Part shown: positions 5,427 through 11,807 of the stretch, piece by piece
Numbering within the stretch: position 1 is the first letter of the stretch
How the letters are laid out: each line of letters begins with the position of its first letter
Virus record (IMG/VR): IMGVR_UViG_3300028600_000015
Span: 1 to 31,156 of that record
From: a virus
Strand: one strand, 5' to 3'
DNA: 31,156 bases
Program-made: the position numbers and the translations under genes
Notes under the pieces: generated by a model
The model's input: the letters and a program-made list of their open reading frames with translations, nothing else
Databases searched by the model: none
Told to the model about the DNA's origin: nothing

Positions 5427-5639
5427 CTATACCCCTATAGTCTCATCAGGTAAGTTTAAAAACTTATTAAAATAACCGTGACGCTCACATAGGCGCGATA
5501 CTTCGTTTTTAACTTCTTGCATAAATGCCGTGTTAAAGTCTGCTTTGTCACTGGCGGTAAACATCTTATAGGCATCTCTATAGGTATAAGAATTGTTATA
5601 AATGTAGAGCGCCTCTTCTTTTGCGGTGAAGTCTGTCAT
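5427..5639 (-). CDS. Hypothetical protein (70 aa)
   Basis: GAGGTAATACAAC lies before the ATG, a good ribosome site. The product begins MTDFTAKEEALYIYNNSYTY and reads as a mostly helical, soluble small protein (RDAYKMFTASDKADFNTAFM, then QEVKNEVSRLCERHGYFNKF). Nothing in it matches a family I can name. It lies between a 5'-leader hairpin (5676-5701) and the hairpin at 5406-5421. Confidence 0.6.
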   Translation of the reverse strand: MTDFTAKEEALYIYNNSYTYRDAYKMFTASDKADFNTAFMQEVKNEVSRLCERHGYFNKFLNLPDETIGV

Positions 5640-5675
5640 GTTGTATTACCTCAGTTGTTTAAATAGTTACAATGA

Positions 5676-5701
5676 GTAGCACTGATCTAAACCAATGCTA
5701 C
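5676..5701 (-). other. Leader hairpin
   Basis: GTAGCA (5676-5681) and TGCTAC (5696-5701) form a perfect 6-bp stem with a 14-nt loop in the 70-nt gap between two minus-strand genes. There is no T-run, so it is not an obvious terminator. Confidence 0.3.
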
Positions 5702-5709
5702 CGATTTAA

Positions 5710-5832
5710 CTACTTTTTTAGCTTGTGATATTCTTTAAGTAACTTTTTAGCTTCAATATCTAATAATATTCTCTGGGCTGTTCTGTATTCGCTACGTTGC
5801 TGATCAAGTTGCCTGTTAGTTAATGTAGTCAT
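5710..5832 (-). CDS. Tiny charged protein (40 aa)
   Basis: This is the first ORF of the leftward block. The product begins MTTLTNRQLDQQRSEYRTAQ and continues RILLDIEAKKLLKEYHKLKK, most likely one amphipathic helix. An AGGT site lies about 9 nt before the ATG, which is weak, but the ORF sits directly downstream of the block promoter. No family is recognised. Confidence 0.45.
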   Translation of the reverse strand: MTTLTNRQLDQQRSEYRTAQRILLDIEAKKLLKEYHKLKK

Positions 5833-5873
5833 GTGTATGTACCTATATGTGTATGGATGTGTAGTAACTCTAC

Positions 5874-5902
5874 TTTATACATTGACACCTGTCAATAATG
5901 AA
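5874..5902 (-). promoter_or_regulatory. Promoter of the leftward block with a palindromic operator in its spacer
   Basis: On the minus strand, TTCATT (complement of 5897-5902) and TATAAA (complement of 5874-5879) are 17 bp apart. The spacer contains ATTGACA-CC-TGTCAAT (5881-5896), a 7-bp inverted repeat with a 2-bp centre. A protein bound there would block RNA polymerase. The half-site TTGACA/TGTCAA also appears in the control region next to the left-edge HTH regulator. Confidence 0.5.
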
Positions 5903-5959
5903 TACTCATTAAAAACAAGATTAATATAACTTTTACTCATATATAAGGGGTAAATAAGG

Positions 5960-6005
5960 TATAATTGGTCAAATAATGATCAATCTGGTTAAAAAATGAT
6001 CAATC
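5960..6005 (+). promoter_or_regulatory. Rightward promoter candidate with direct repeats before the packaging genes
   Basis: A perfect TATAAT lies at 5960-5965 with only a poor -35 (TCATAT at 5937-5942). Just downstream, AATGATCAATC is repeated exactly at 5975-5985 and 5995-6005, that is 20 bp apart, about two helical turns. Such phased repeats downstream of a -10 are typical of repressor or activator sites. Confidence 0.42.
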
Positions 6006-6048
6006 GAATCAATGGTGTAGGAATAAATAATATAGAGGATTACATAAT

Positions 6049-6342
6049 ATGGCACGTCCCAAGGGAGCATTAGGCAAGAACAAGGCATTTCTTCTCAATC
6101 GTCTAAAGGATATGTATGGCAAAGACTTCGACCCCATCATGAAGGCGGCAGAGCAAGCCCACACGCTCGACCAGTTGGCACAGGAAGATCCTACAGTTGC
6201 GAATCAACGTGACTCTATAGCGTCATGGCTAAAGATAGCAGAGTATATCGCTCCAAAATTAAAGGCGGTAGAACATAGCACTGGAGATGCAGGGATTACA
6301 GTGGTGCGTCAAGTTAAGAGGTATGACGGAGCAAACGATTAG
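6049..6342 (+). CDS. Probable terminase small subunit / DNA-binding packaging protein (97 aa)
   Basis: The product begins MARPKGALGKNKAFLLNRLK and continues DMYGKDFDPIMKAAEQAHTL, with a basic AT-hook-like start (ARPKG) followed by helices. The MARPKGxxxKNK...RLKDMYGxDFDPI pattern is common in phage proteins encoded shortly before the large terminase, and ending in a short variable tail (VVRQVKRYDGAND). It starts the rightward packaging/structural block. I call it terminase small subunit from position and shape; a helix-turn-helix is plausible but not proven from sequence alone. Confidence 0.55.
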   Translation: MARPKGALGKNKAFLLNRLKDMYGKDFDPIMKAAEQAHTLDQLAQEDPTVANQRDSIASWLKIAEYIAPKLKAVEHSTGDAGITVVRQVKRYDGAND

Positions 6343-6351
6343 GACTAGGGC

Positions 6352-6440
6352 TGGATAAATATACAGTGGATGGATATACAGTACCCCCCCCTCCGAAGGC
6401 GAGCGTTATGTGTATATATATGTCCCCCGCAAAAAAAAAT
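6352..6440. repeat. 15-bp tandem repeat plus C8 and A9 tracts (possible packaging region)
   Basis: TGGATAAATATACAG (6352-6366) is followed directly by TGGATGGATATACAG (6367-6381), 13 of 15 bases the same. Then come eight C (6384-6391), a purine/GC patch, TATATATA (6412-6419), five C (6424-6428) and nine A (6431-6439). The combination is unlike the rest of the genome and lies between the putative small terminase and the rest of the packaging genes. Confidence 0.45.
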
Positions 6441-6441
6441 T

Positions 6442-6639
6442 ATGACGATTCATAAGATCAGGCCTGACGTAGAAGACCTCATAGAAGCTCATATAAGGCA
6501 TTCTAAGGACTTTATTGTCATTTCTATAGGTGACCTAGGGGTTGAGGTAGGAAGTACGCTTAGAAGTGAATCTGAGGTGTTTTATCTTGAGTTAGCAAAA
6601 ACACTTGTAATGAAGGATTGGTTAAGGGATGATGAATGA
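6442..6639 (+). CDS. Hypothetical protein (65 aa)
   Basis: The product begins MTIHKIRPDVEDLIEAHIRH and continues SKDFIVISIGDLGVEVGSTL. I prefer ATG 6442 because the longer version (start 6370) would translate the tandem repeat and the C-tract. No Shine-Dalgarno is present: the ATG follows nine A and TT. The stop is directly followed by the next start (TGA then ATG at 6640). It is soluble, mixed alpha/beta and of unknown function. Confidence 0.55.
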   Translation: MTIHKIRPDVEDLIEAHIRHSKDFIVISIGDLGVEVGSTLRSESEVFYLELAKTLVMKDWLRDDE

Positions 6640-6822
6640 ATGATAAGTCTTAATACGGATGAACCTGTGAGTGATGCTGATTACGAATTGATTGAAGCTT
6701 TTTGTACGGCTTTAATTGATAAAGACTTATACGCGATGAAAGAAGTTCTGTATGTGTTAGATGATAAGATGTTTAGTGAGTGTGTTTGTTTAGAAGAAGA
6801 ATGTATATGCGGGAAATGGTAA
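6640..6822 (+). CDS. Hypothetical cysteine-containing protein (60 aa)
   Basis: The product begins MISLNTDEPVSDADYELIEA and ends FSECVCLEEECICGKW. Four cysteines sit in the last 13 residues in a CxC...CxC arrangement, a possible metal-binding tail, here very acidic. It starts immediately after the stop of the preceding ORF, with no clear ribosome site of its own, suggesting translational coupling. Its role is unknown, although its place between packaging genes suggests a late accessory function. Confidence 0.5.
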   Translation: MISLNTDEPVSDADYELIEAFCTALIDKDLYAMKEVLYVLDDKMFSECVCLEEECICGKW

Positions 6823-6835
6823 AGAAGGTAGTGAC

Positions 6836-7000
6836 ATGGCAAAGAAAGGCACAAACATAATTCATAAGTTAGACAAAGAAACAAGAGATAGACACTTCCC
6901 TGAATACAATGGTGGTAAGGGTAGTCATGCTCGTAAGTCTACAGCGAGTAGTCGAGAAGTATTTAAATCTAATTACGATAAGATAGACTGGTCAAGATGA
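6836..7000 (+). CDS. Small basic protein before the large terminase (54 aa)
   Basis: AGAAGGTAGTGAC gives a good ribosome site. The product begins MAKKGTNIIHKLDKETRDRH and ends VFKSNYDKIDWSR. It is basic and Ser/Gly-rich in the middle (GGKGSHARKSTASSR). The stop overlaps the terminase ATG (ATGA at 6997-7000), so the two are translated together. I recognise no domain; a nucleic-acid-binding helper in packaging is a guess. Confidence 0.6.
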   Translation: MAKKGTNIIHKLDKETRDRHFPEYNGGKGSHARKSTASSREVFKSNYDKIDWSR

Positions 7001-8454
7001 GAATTGAATACAACTTGATGCCACAAGGCCAAGTCCTGCAAGATTTCAATGATTGCCGTGCAAGAAACTCCTTTATTATGGGGCCGTTAGGTTCTGGTAA
7101 GACCGTCCAGTGTATTCTTAAACTGTTTGACCTCATGTGTGAACAAGAGCCTGTTAAAGATAAGAAACATAAGAACTATGGTGTACGCTTATCTCGTGTT
7201 ATTGCCGCACGTAACACCTATTCTGAACTGTTCTCTACTACGATTAAAGACTGGTTAGAGATACATGGAGAGTTAGGTGACTTCAAACAAGGCAACAAAG
7301 AACCCCCTACACACTTCATACGATTTAAACTAGAAGATGGCACAAGGGTAGAGTGTGATGTTGTCTTTATTGCGTTCGACCGTCCTGAACACGTTAAGAA
7401 GGCTAGGGGTATACAGACTACATGGGTGTGGTTAAACGAGACTAAGGAACACGCTAAGGCTGTTTTAGATATGTTAGACCTTAGACATGGTAGATATCCC
7501 TCTAACAAGGAAGGTGCGCGTCCTACACATCATGGAATCATAGGAGATAGTAACGCCCCTGATGAAGACCATTGGTATTTTAAACTAGCAGAGATAGAAC
7601 GACCTGATGATTGGGCATTCTACAGACAACAAGGAGGGGTACTGAAGGATGGTGAAAGCTGGATTATTAATAAAAACGCTGAGAACCTTACTAACCTTCC
7701 TGATGGCTATTACAAAAGAGGACTACAGGGGAAGACAGATGATTGGATCAAGGTCAATCTAGCCAATGAATACGGCTTTGTATCTAACGGTAAACCTGTA
7801 CATCCTATGTATACTGATTCAGTCCACTGTCAACACATGGAATTTAAGCCTGATAAGTCTATACCTATTGTCCTTGGTTTTGATTTTGGTCGTACTCCAG
7901 CGTGTGCTTTTCTGCAAAGAACCTCTATAGGCCGTTGGGTCTGCTTTGATGAGGTCGTGTTAACTGACTCTGGTGCTGTTGACTTTGCTCCTAGTCTTAA
8001 AAGATACATCGAAGAAGTCTATCCTGATCACACGTTTAAAGGCTGGGGTGATCCCTCTGGTAACAATAAGAACCAGTCTAACTCTGAAACACCGTTCCAA
8101 ATTATGCGAGCCGCAGGCATACCCTGTCAACCTACTGCGTCTAATGATCCTATGAAGCGTAGAGCCGCCCTAGAAGTCCCTATGAAAGAGATGTGCATGG
8201 ATGGTAAGCCTAGATTCATTGTCCTACCTAAAGCATCTATGATCCGTAAGGGTCTACAAGGTGGTTTCTGCTACCGTAGAGTCCAGACTACAGGGGAAAG
8301 GTACACTGATGAGCCTGATAAGAACGAATATTCTCACCCTGTTGAGGCTTTGGAGTACGCATTACAAGGTGAAGGCGAGGGTCGTGCCGCACTAAGACGT
8401 ACTGATACCTTTTCTAAGACTCATACAGCAAAAGTTAAAGTAAATGTCTTCTAA
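6997..8454 (+). CDS. terL: Terminase large subunit
   Basis: This is the ATP-driven DNA packaging motor with a nuclease domain. Walker A is G29-P-L-G-S-G-K-T36. The Walker B-like acidic motif is VWLNE near residues 144-148. The RNase H-like nuclease shows FDFGRTP near 294-300 and GWGDPSG near 349-355, each with a catalytic Asp. Length (485 aa) is normal. It is coupled to a small basic ORF upstream and overlaps the next gene by 11 nt. It should dock on the portal encoded downstream to fill the head. Confidence 0.93.
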   Translation: MRIEYNLMPQGQVLQDFNDCRARNSFIMGPLGSGKTVQCILKLFDLMCEQEPVKDKKHKNYGVRLSRVIAARNTYSELFSTTIKDWLEIHGELGDFKQGNKEPPTHFIRFKLEDGTRVECDVVFIAFDRPEHVKKARGIQTTWVWLNETKEHAKAVLDMLDLRHGRYPSNKEGARPTHHGIIGDSNAPDEDHWYFKLAEIERPDDWAFYRQQGGVLKDGESWIINKNAENLTNLPDGYYKRGLQGKTDDWIKVNLANEYGFVSNGKPVHPMYTDSVHCQHMEFKPDKSIPIVLGFDFGRTPACAFLQRTSIGRWVCFDEVVLTDSGAVDFAPSLKRYIEEVYPDHTFKGWGDPSGNNKNQSNSETPFQIMRAAGIPCQPTASNDPMKRRAALEVPMKEMCMDGKPRFIVLPKASMIRKGLQGGFCYRRVQTTGERYTDEPDKNEYSHPVEALEYALQGEGEGRAALRRTDTFSKTHTAKVKVNVF

Positions 8455-8794
8455 GGTTTATATCGTTTTTGAGGATGATTCTAAACATTGGTGGTCAAAA
8501 TTCTTAAAAAAAGGCATTCGACACTGCTTTTTAATCAAACCTATACCAAATTCTTACATTATTTACGGAAAATCAGCCAAAAGTTTTGATTTATTTACTG
8601 TTTCCGACCAAAAGAGTATAATCGAAGGTAACTATATAATGGAAAGTTACGTACCGAAAGAATGTAAAAGATCGTTATTTATGTTGAATACTTGTGTCGG
8701 GCATACTAAACAAATATTAGGTATTAACAATCCTTTCATTCTAACCCCTTATCAACTGCTAAAACATCTGAGGAAGAATAATGAAAAGTCCTAA
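8444..8794 (+). CDS. Conserved phage protein, possible permuted papain-like fold (116 aa)
   Basis: The gene overlaps the terminase by 11 nt and the next gene by 14 nt. A His appears early (KGIRHCFLI, about residue 27) and a Cys late, in FMLNTCVGHTKQILGI, followed by LTPYQLLKHL. His-before-Cys with a helix starting at the Cys is the order in circularly permuted NlpC/P60 (LRAT-like) enzymes. Related-looking short ORFs often sit between terminase and portal genes of podoviruses. Enzymatic activity is inferred only. Alternative: a structural protein with no catalysis. Confidence 0.6.
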   Translation: MSSKVYIVFEDDSKHWWSKFLKKGIRHCFLIKPIPNSYIIYGKSAKSFDLFTVSDQKSIIEGNYIMESYVPKECKRSLFMLNTCVGHTKQILGINNPFILTPYQLLKHLRKNNEKS

Positions 8795-9086
8795 AGCCCC
8801 AAAACCTACCGCACAAGAACTAGCTGTAGTAGAAAGACAAAGTAGAATGCTTGATGAACAAATGGAAGAAGATGAAAAAAGACTAAAGGCTTTGGCTCGT
8901 GGGAAGCTAGGATCTAAGTCTTTGTTAGCAAAAGGTGCTAGTGCTAGTGGGCAGCCTGGTGCATCAAGAGGATATTCATTTGGCGGTAATGTTGGTGGCT
9001 CTAGAGGAGCAGGAAGTGCTGGCCTACGCTCTGGGTCAGGATATACTGCAACTAACCCTACGATAGATAAAAAGGCGGCAAGATAA
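8781..9086 (+). CDS. Low-complexity protein preceding the portal gene (101 aa)
   Basis: GAGGAAG precedes the ATG, which lies inside the end of the previous gene. The first half is a charged helix (MKSPKAPKPTAQELAVVERQ then SRMLDEQMEEDEKRLKALAR). The second half is Gly/Ser/Ala-rich (ASASGQPGASRGYSFGGN and GGSRGAGSAGLRSGSG), likely disordered. This type of small helix plus glycine tail is seen next to connector genes in podoviruses. A minor virion component is possible. The ORF on the opposite strand here is a composition artefact. Confidence 0.65.
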   Translation: MKSPKAPKPTAQELAVVERQSRMLDEQMEEDEKRLKALARGKLGSKSLLAKGASASGQPGASRGYSFGGNVGGSRGAGSAGLRSGSGYTATNPTIDKKAAR

Positions 9087-9087
9087 G

Positions 9088-10659
9088 ATGAAGTTGCCAA
9101 AAGAGCTAGGGTCTTTACAAGACTTAAAGACAAGAGAGTCGCAAGCGTTTTCTAAAATGGCGCAATGGCATGACTTGCTTGATGACTGCTATGAGTATTT
9201 TCTACCTAACAGAAACCTATTTGATACTGTTGTTTCTGGCTCTAAGAAGATGGATCGTATCTTTGACTCCACTGCAATCGAAGCTATCCAGCAGGGAGCA
9301 AGTAAGCTACAAGAAAACATTGCTCCTATCTGGGGTAACTGGGCAACCTTTGCTCCTTCTCTCAGTGTTATAAAGGCATTAGAATCAGGCGAGTTTGATG
9401 TATCTGAAGAACAAGTTAGACAAAACCTAGAAGATCAGGCTGATATTGTCTTTGATTACATTAACCGTTCTAACTTTGCTACACAGTTCTTTGAACACGC
9501 TCTTGATCTTTTAGTAGGTACAGGTACTTTACGGATTGATGAGACTGACAACAATGATATGCCATTAGTGTTTAATGCTATTCCACAAAAAGGCATTGCG
9601 TTTGAGGAAGGCCCATACGGTTCTATTGAAACACACTGGCGTAGATTCAATGTTAAAGCAAGAAATCTAAAAAGACAGTGGAGAGGGTTTAAGCCTTCTC
9701 AAAGTGTTATTGCCCTAATAGAAACTCAACCAGATGCAGAAGTAGAAATTAGTGAAGGCGTTGTATTTATGCCTAAAGCTAAAAAATATTACGGTTGTGT
9801 ATGGGTTAAAGGCGAAGATCGTATTAGTTGGATGGAAGACTTTGGGGAATCTAGCCCTTGGGTAACTGGTCGTTACTCTAAAGTAGCAGGAGAGATACGT
9901 GGTCGTGGCCCTGCTGTACAGGCTTTACCTGATGTACGCTCTTTAAACAAAGTAAAAGAGTTTGTCCTACAAAAAGCCGCTATCGACCTATCAGGTATGT
10001 ACACCGCTACTGATGATGGCGTGACTAACCCCTACAATATAGTTATAAGCCCAGGGGTTGTTATTCCAGTTGGTTCTAACAACTCATCTAACCCGTCTAT
10101 CCAGAGATTAGACACAGGGGCTAACCTTGCATTGGCGCAATTTGAAATGCAGGACTTACAAGTCTCTATTAAACGCGCTTTGTTTAACGATCTGCGTGAT
10201 CCTACTGGTGCTGTGCGTTCTGCGACAGAGGTAGCTATTGAGTCAAGAGAATTAGCTAAGAGAATCGGTAGTGCGTTTGGTCGATTACAAACAGAAGTGC
10301 TTGTCCCTATCTTAAAACGTGTTGTCCACATCCTAACTCGTAGAGGTATCTTACAGCCATTACAGTTAGATGGTCGTGATATCGAGATTAAGTTCCTATC
10401 GCCCTTAGCTAGAGCGCAGGATGCTGAAGATATTATCAATGTTCAACAAGCTGTACAGTTCGTTCTGCAGAATGCTGGCCCAGATCAGGCTAAAATTGGG
10501 TTTAAGCAGGAAGACTTTGGAACGTGGGTAGCGTCTAAGACAGGAATGCCTGCTGAGTTAGTAAGAACACCTACTGAGAAAGCACAGGTTATTCAGGCAG
10601 GCGCACAAGCGGCTCAAGCTGGAATGAAGACATCACAACCACCGATGCCTGTTCAATGA
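9088..10659 (+). CDS. Head-tail connector (portal) protein, T7 gp8-like
   Basis: The portal ring at the packaging vertex. The N-terminal region (residues about 15-70) with FSKMAQWHDLLDDCYEYFLP and GSKKMDRIFDSTAIEAIQQG fits the podovirus head-to-tail connecting protein family. Further family-like blocks are RGRGPAVQALPDVRSLNKVK and ATEVAIESRELAKRIGSAFG. Length (523 aa) matches T7 gp8 (536 aa). The C-terminus is Ala/Gln/Pro-rich and variable. The ATG lies 2 nt after the previous stop, and the stop overlaps the next gene by ATGA. Confidence 0.92.
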   Translation: MKLPKELGSLQDLKTRESQAFSKMAQWHDLLDDCYEYFLPNRNLFDTVVSGSKKMDRIFDSTAIEAIQQGASKLQENIAPIWGNWATFAPSLSVIKALESGEFDVSEEQVRQNLEDQADIVFDYINRSNFATQFFEHALDLLVGTGTLRIDETDNNDMPLVFNAIPQKGIAFEEGPYGSIETHWRRFNVKARNLKRQWRGFKPSQSVIALIETQPDAEVEISEGVVFMPKAKKYYGCVWVKGEDRISWMEDFGESSPWVTGRYSKVAGEIRGRGPAVQALPDVRSLNKVKEFVLQKAAIDLSGMYTATDDGVTNPYNIVISPGVVIPVGSNNSSNPSIQRLDTGANLALAQFEMQDLQVSIKRALFNDLRDPTGAVRSATEVAIESRELAKRIGSAFGRLQTEVLVPILKRVVHILTRRGILQPLQLDGRDIEIKFLSPLARAQDAEDIINVQQAVQFVLQNAGPDQAKIGFKQEDFGTWVASKTGMPAELVRTPTEKAQVIQAGAQAAQAGMKTSQPPMPVQ

Positions 10660-10937
10660 GTTGGTCAAATATTGATCAACTTGCTGATCCAGAAGTTGCT
10701 AAAAAACAAGCAGGAATACGTAGACAGAATGCGGCTGATCTTGCCAAGGCATATCATAGGGTCTTTACAACTGACGATGGAGCGCGTATCTTAGCAGACC
10801 TGACCAGAAGGTTTGTCTATGATAATGATACTCCTTTTGGCTCAGAAAACATTAATTACGAATCTGCTTACCATAACGGTGAGGCTGGTGTAGTTAAGTT
10901 TTTAATCAATCAAATGAAGCAAGCCGAAATAATTTAA
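10656..10937 (+). CDS. Bbp19-like phage structural-region protein (93 aa)
   Basis: The core AKAYHRVFTTDDGARILADL, then DNDTPFGSENINYESAYHNG and VKFLINQM, fits the Bbp19 family described from Bordetella phage BPP-1, in which 'Y.rvF.t.dG..vL.dL' and 'a..reG.r..v..I' are conserved. Members lie between portal and scaffold or capsid genes, as here. The role is probably in head or neck assembly. It is joined to the portal gene by an ATGA overlap. Its first codons also contain a TGGTCAAATATTGATCAA stretch like the one near 5966. Confidence 0.75.
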   Translation: MSWSNIDQLADPEVAKKQAGIRRQNAADLAKAYHRVFTTDDGARILADLTRRFVYDNDTPFGSENINYESAYHNGEAGVVKFLINQMKQAEII

Positions 10938-10947
10938 GGATTACATT

Positions 10948-11652
10948 ATGTCAGAAGAACAAGCCGCTGAACAAAGCGATACCTTGCTAGATAGTTCTGA
11001 ACCCACCCTTGCAGAAGGGGAATATTATTTAACTGAAGGTATCAAAGGAACTGGAGAAGTCCCTGAATGGTTAGACACCAAGTATAAATCTGTAGCAGAT
11101 CAAGCTAAAGGTTATGCTGAACTGTCTAAAAAGTTTGGAGGATTCAAGGGTGCGCCTAAAGATGGTTACACACCCCCAGAAGGAATTGAGAGTGACGATG
11201 CCTTGTATCAAGAGTTAGAGGCATTTGCTACTAAGACTAATATGAGTGCTGATGCATTTGGAGAAGCATGGGAATTGCTATCTGCTCAAGACTATGCCGC
11301 ACAAGCTGTAGATCAAGAAGAAGAGTTGTCTAAGCTAGGCGATAACGCTCAGGAAAGAATTAAGACTGTTGAAGGGTTTATGAAAAACAACCTAGATGCA
11401 GAGACTTATGAAGAAGCCAGAGGTCTAGTGACTACTGCTGATACCATTGCATTAGTAGAGATGTTAGTACAAGCAACTGCTCCTGCTAAACTCCCAATGG
11501 AGGGAGGGCATAACCCAGAAGGTCTGTCTTGGGAATCTATTGAAACAGAAATGTTTAAGAAAGATGAGCAAGGAAACCTCCTCAGAAGTACCAATATTGA
11601 CCATGAGCGCAAGATTCAGAAAATGATGGAAGCGTGGGGCGGTTCTCAATAA
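10948..11652 (+). CDS. Capsid assembly scaffolding protein
   Basis: The product is acidic and helical, with a disordered N-terminus (MSEEQAAEQSDTLLDSSEPT), a recognisable PEWLDTKYKSVADQAKGYAE segment near residues 39-58, and KKFGGFKGAPKDGYTPPEGI after it. This pattern and the position directly before the major capsid gene identify T7 gp9-type scaffolds. It should shape the procapsid and leave before or during packaging. Length (234 aa) is somewhat below T7 gp9 (about 307 aa). The following 155 nt hold the capsid promoter and leader. Confidence 0.85.
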   Translation: MSEEQAAEQSDTLLDSSEPTLAEGEYYLTEGIKGTGEVPEWLDTKYKSVADQAKGYAELSKKFGGFKGAPKDGYTPPEGIESDDALYQELEAFATKTNMSADAFGEAWELLSAQDYAAQAVDQEEELSKLGDNAQERIKTVEGFMKNNLDAETYEEARGLVTTADTIALVEMLVQATAPAKLPMEGGHNPEGLSWESIETEMFKKDEQGNLLRSTNIDHERKIQKMMEAWGGSQ

Positions 11653-11682
11653 TTGATTAATACAGGGTAAAAGGTGTATAAT
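11653..11682 (+). promoter_or_regulatory. Promoter upstream of the major capsid gene
   Basis: TTGATT (11653-11658) and TATAAT (11677-11682) are separated by 18 bp. This is the best sigma70-type promoter in the structural block. It would drive extra transcription of the capsid gene, consistent with the copy number needed. The -35 begins right at the scaffold stop codon. Confidence 0.62.
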
Positions 11683-11711
11683 CAAGACACTGGATACCCT
11701 TTTCACCAAGG

Positions 11712-11751
11712 CCCAGTAATTTTAGGTTGAATGCTGACCAATTTTACTGGG
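11712..11751 (+). other. Leader RNA hairpin before the capsid gene
   Basis: CCCAGTAA (11712-11719) pairs perfectly with TTACTGGG (11744-11751), with a 24-nt loop that can add short internal pairs. It lies between the promoter and the capsid ribosome site (CGAGGA at 11796-11801). It has no T-run directly after it, so it looks like a 5'-UTR stabiliser or processing signal, not a terminator. Confidence 0.5.
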
Positions 11752-11807
11752 TACTCAGCTTAAACCTTGAAAAACTTTTTTAATTACTCTTTTTCGAGGA
11801 AACTATT

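Noticed and set aside
8627-8645. TATAAT boxes inside the 116-aa gene (AGTATAATCGAAGG and TATATAATGG)
   Set aside because: They lie within a coding region, have no matching -35, and the codons fit the protein reading, so a promoter is not supported.
8759-9133. A 124-codon minus-strand frame opposite the Gly/Ser-rich protein
   Set aside because: It arises from the biased composition of the real gene, is rich in Ala/Leu/Pro/Ser, and has no start signal.
11760-11790. Terminator before the capsid gene (GAAAAACTTTTTT)
   Set aside because: The stem is A:T only and very short, and it lies just before a strongly translated gene, so termination there is unlikely.
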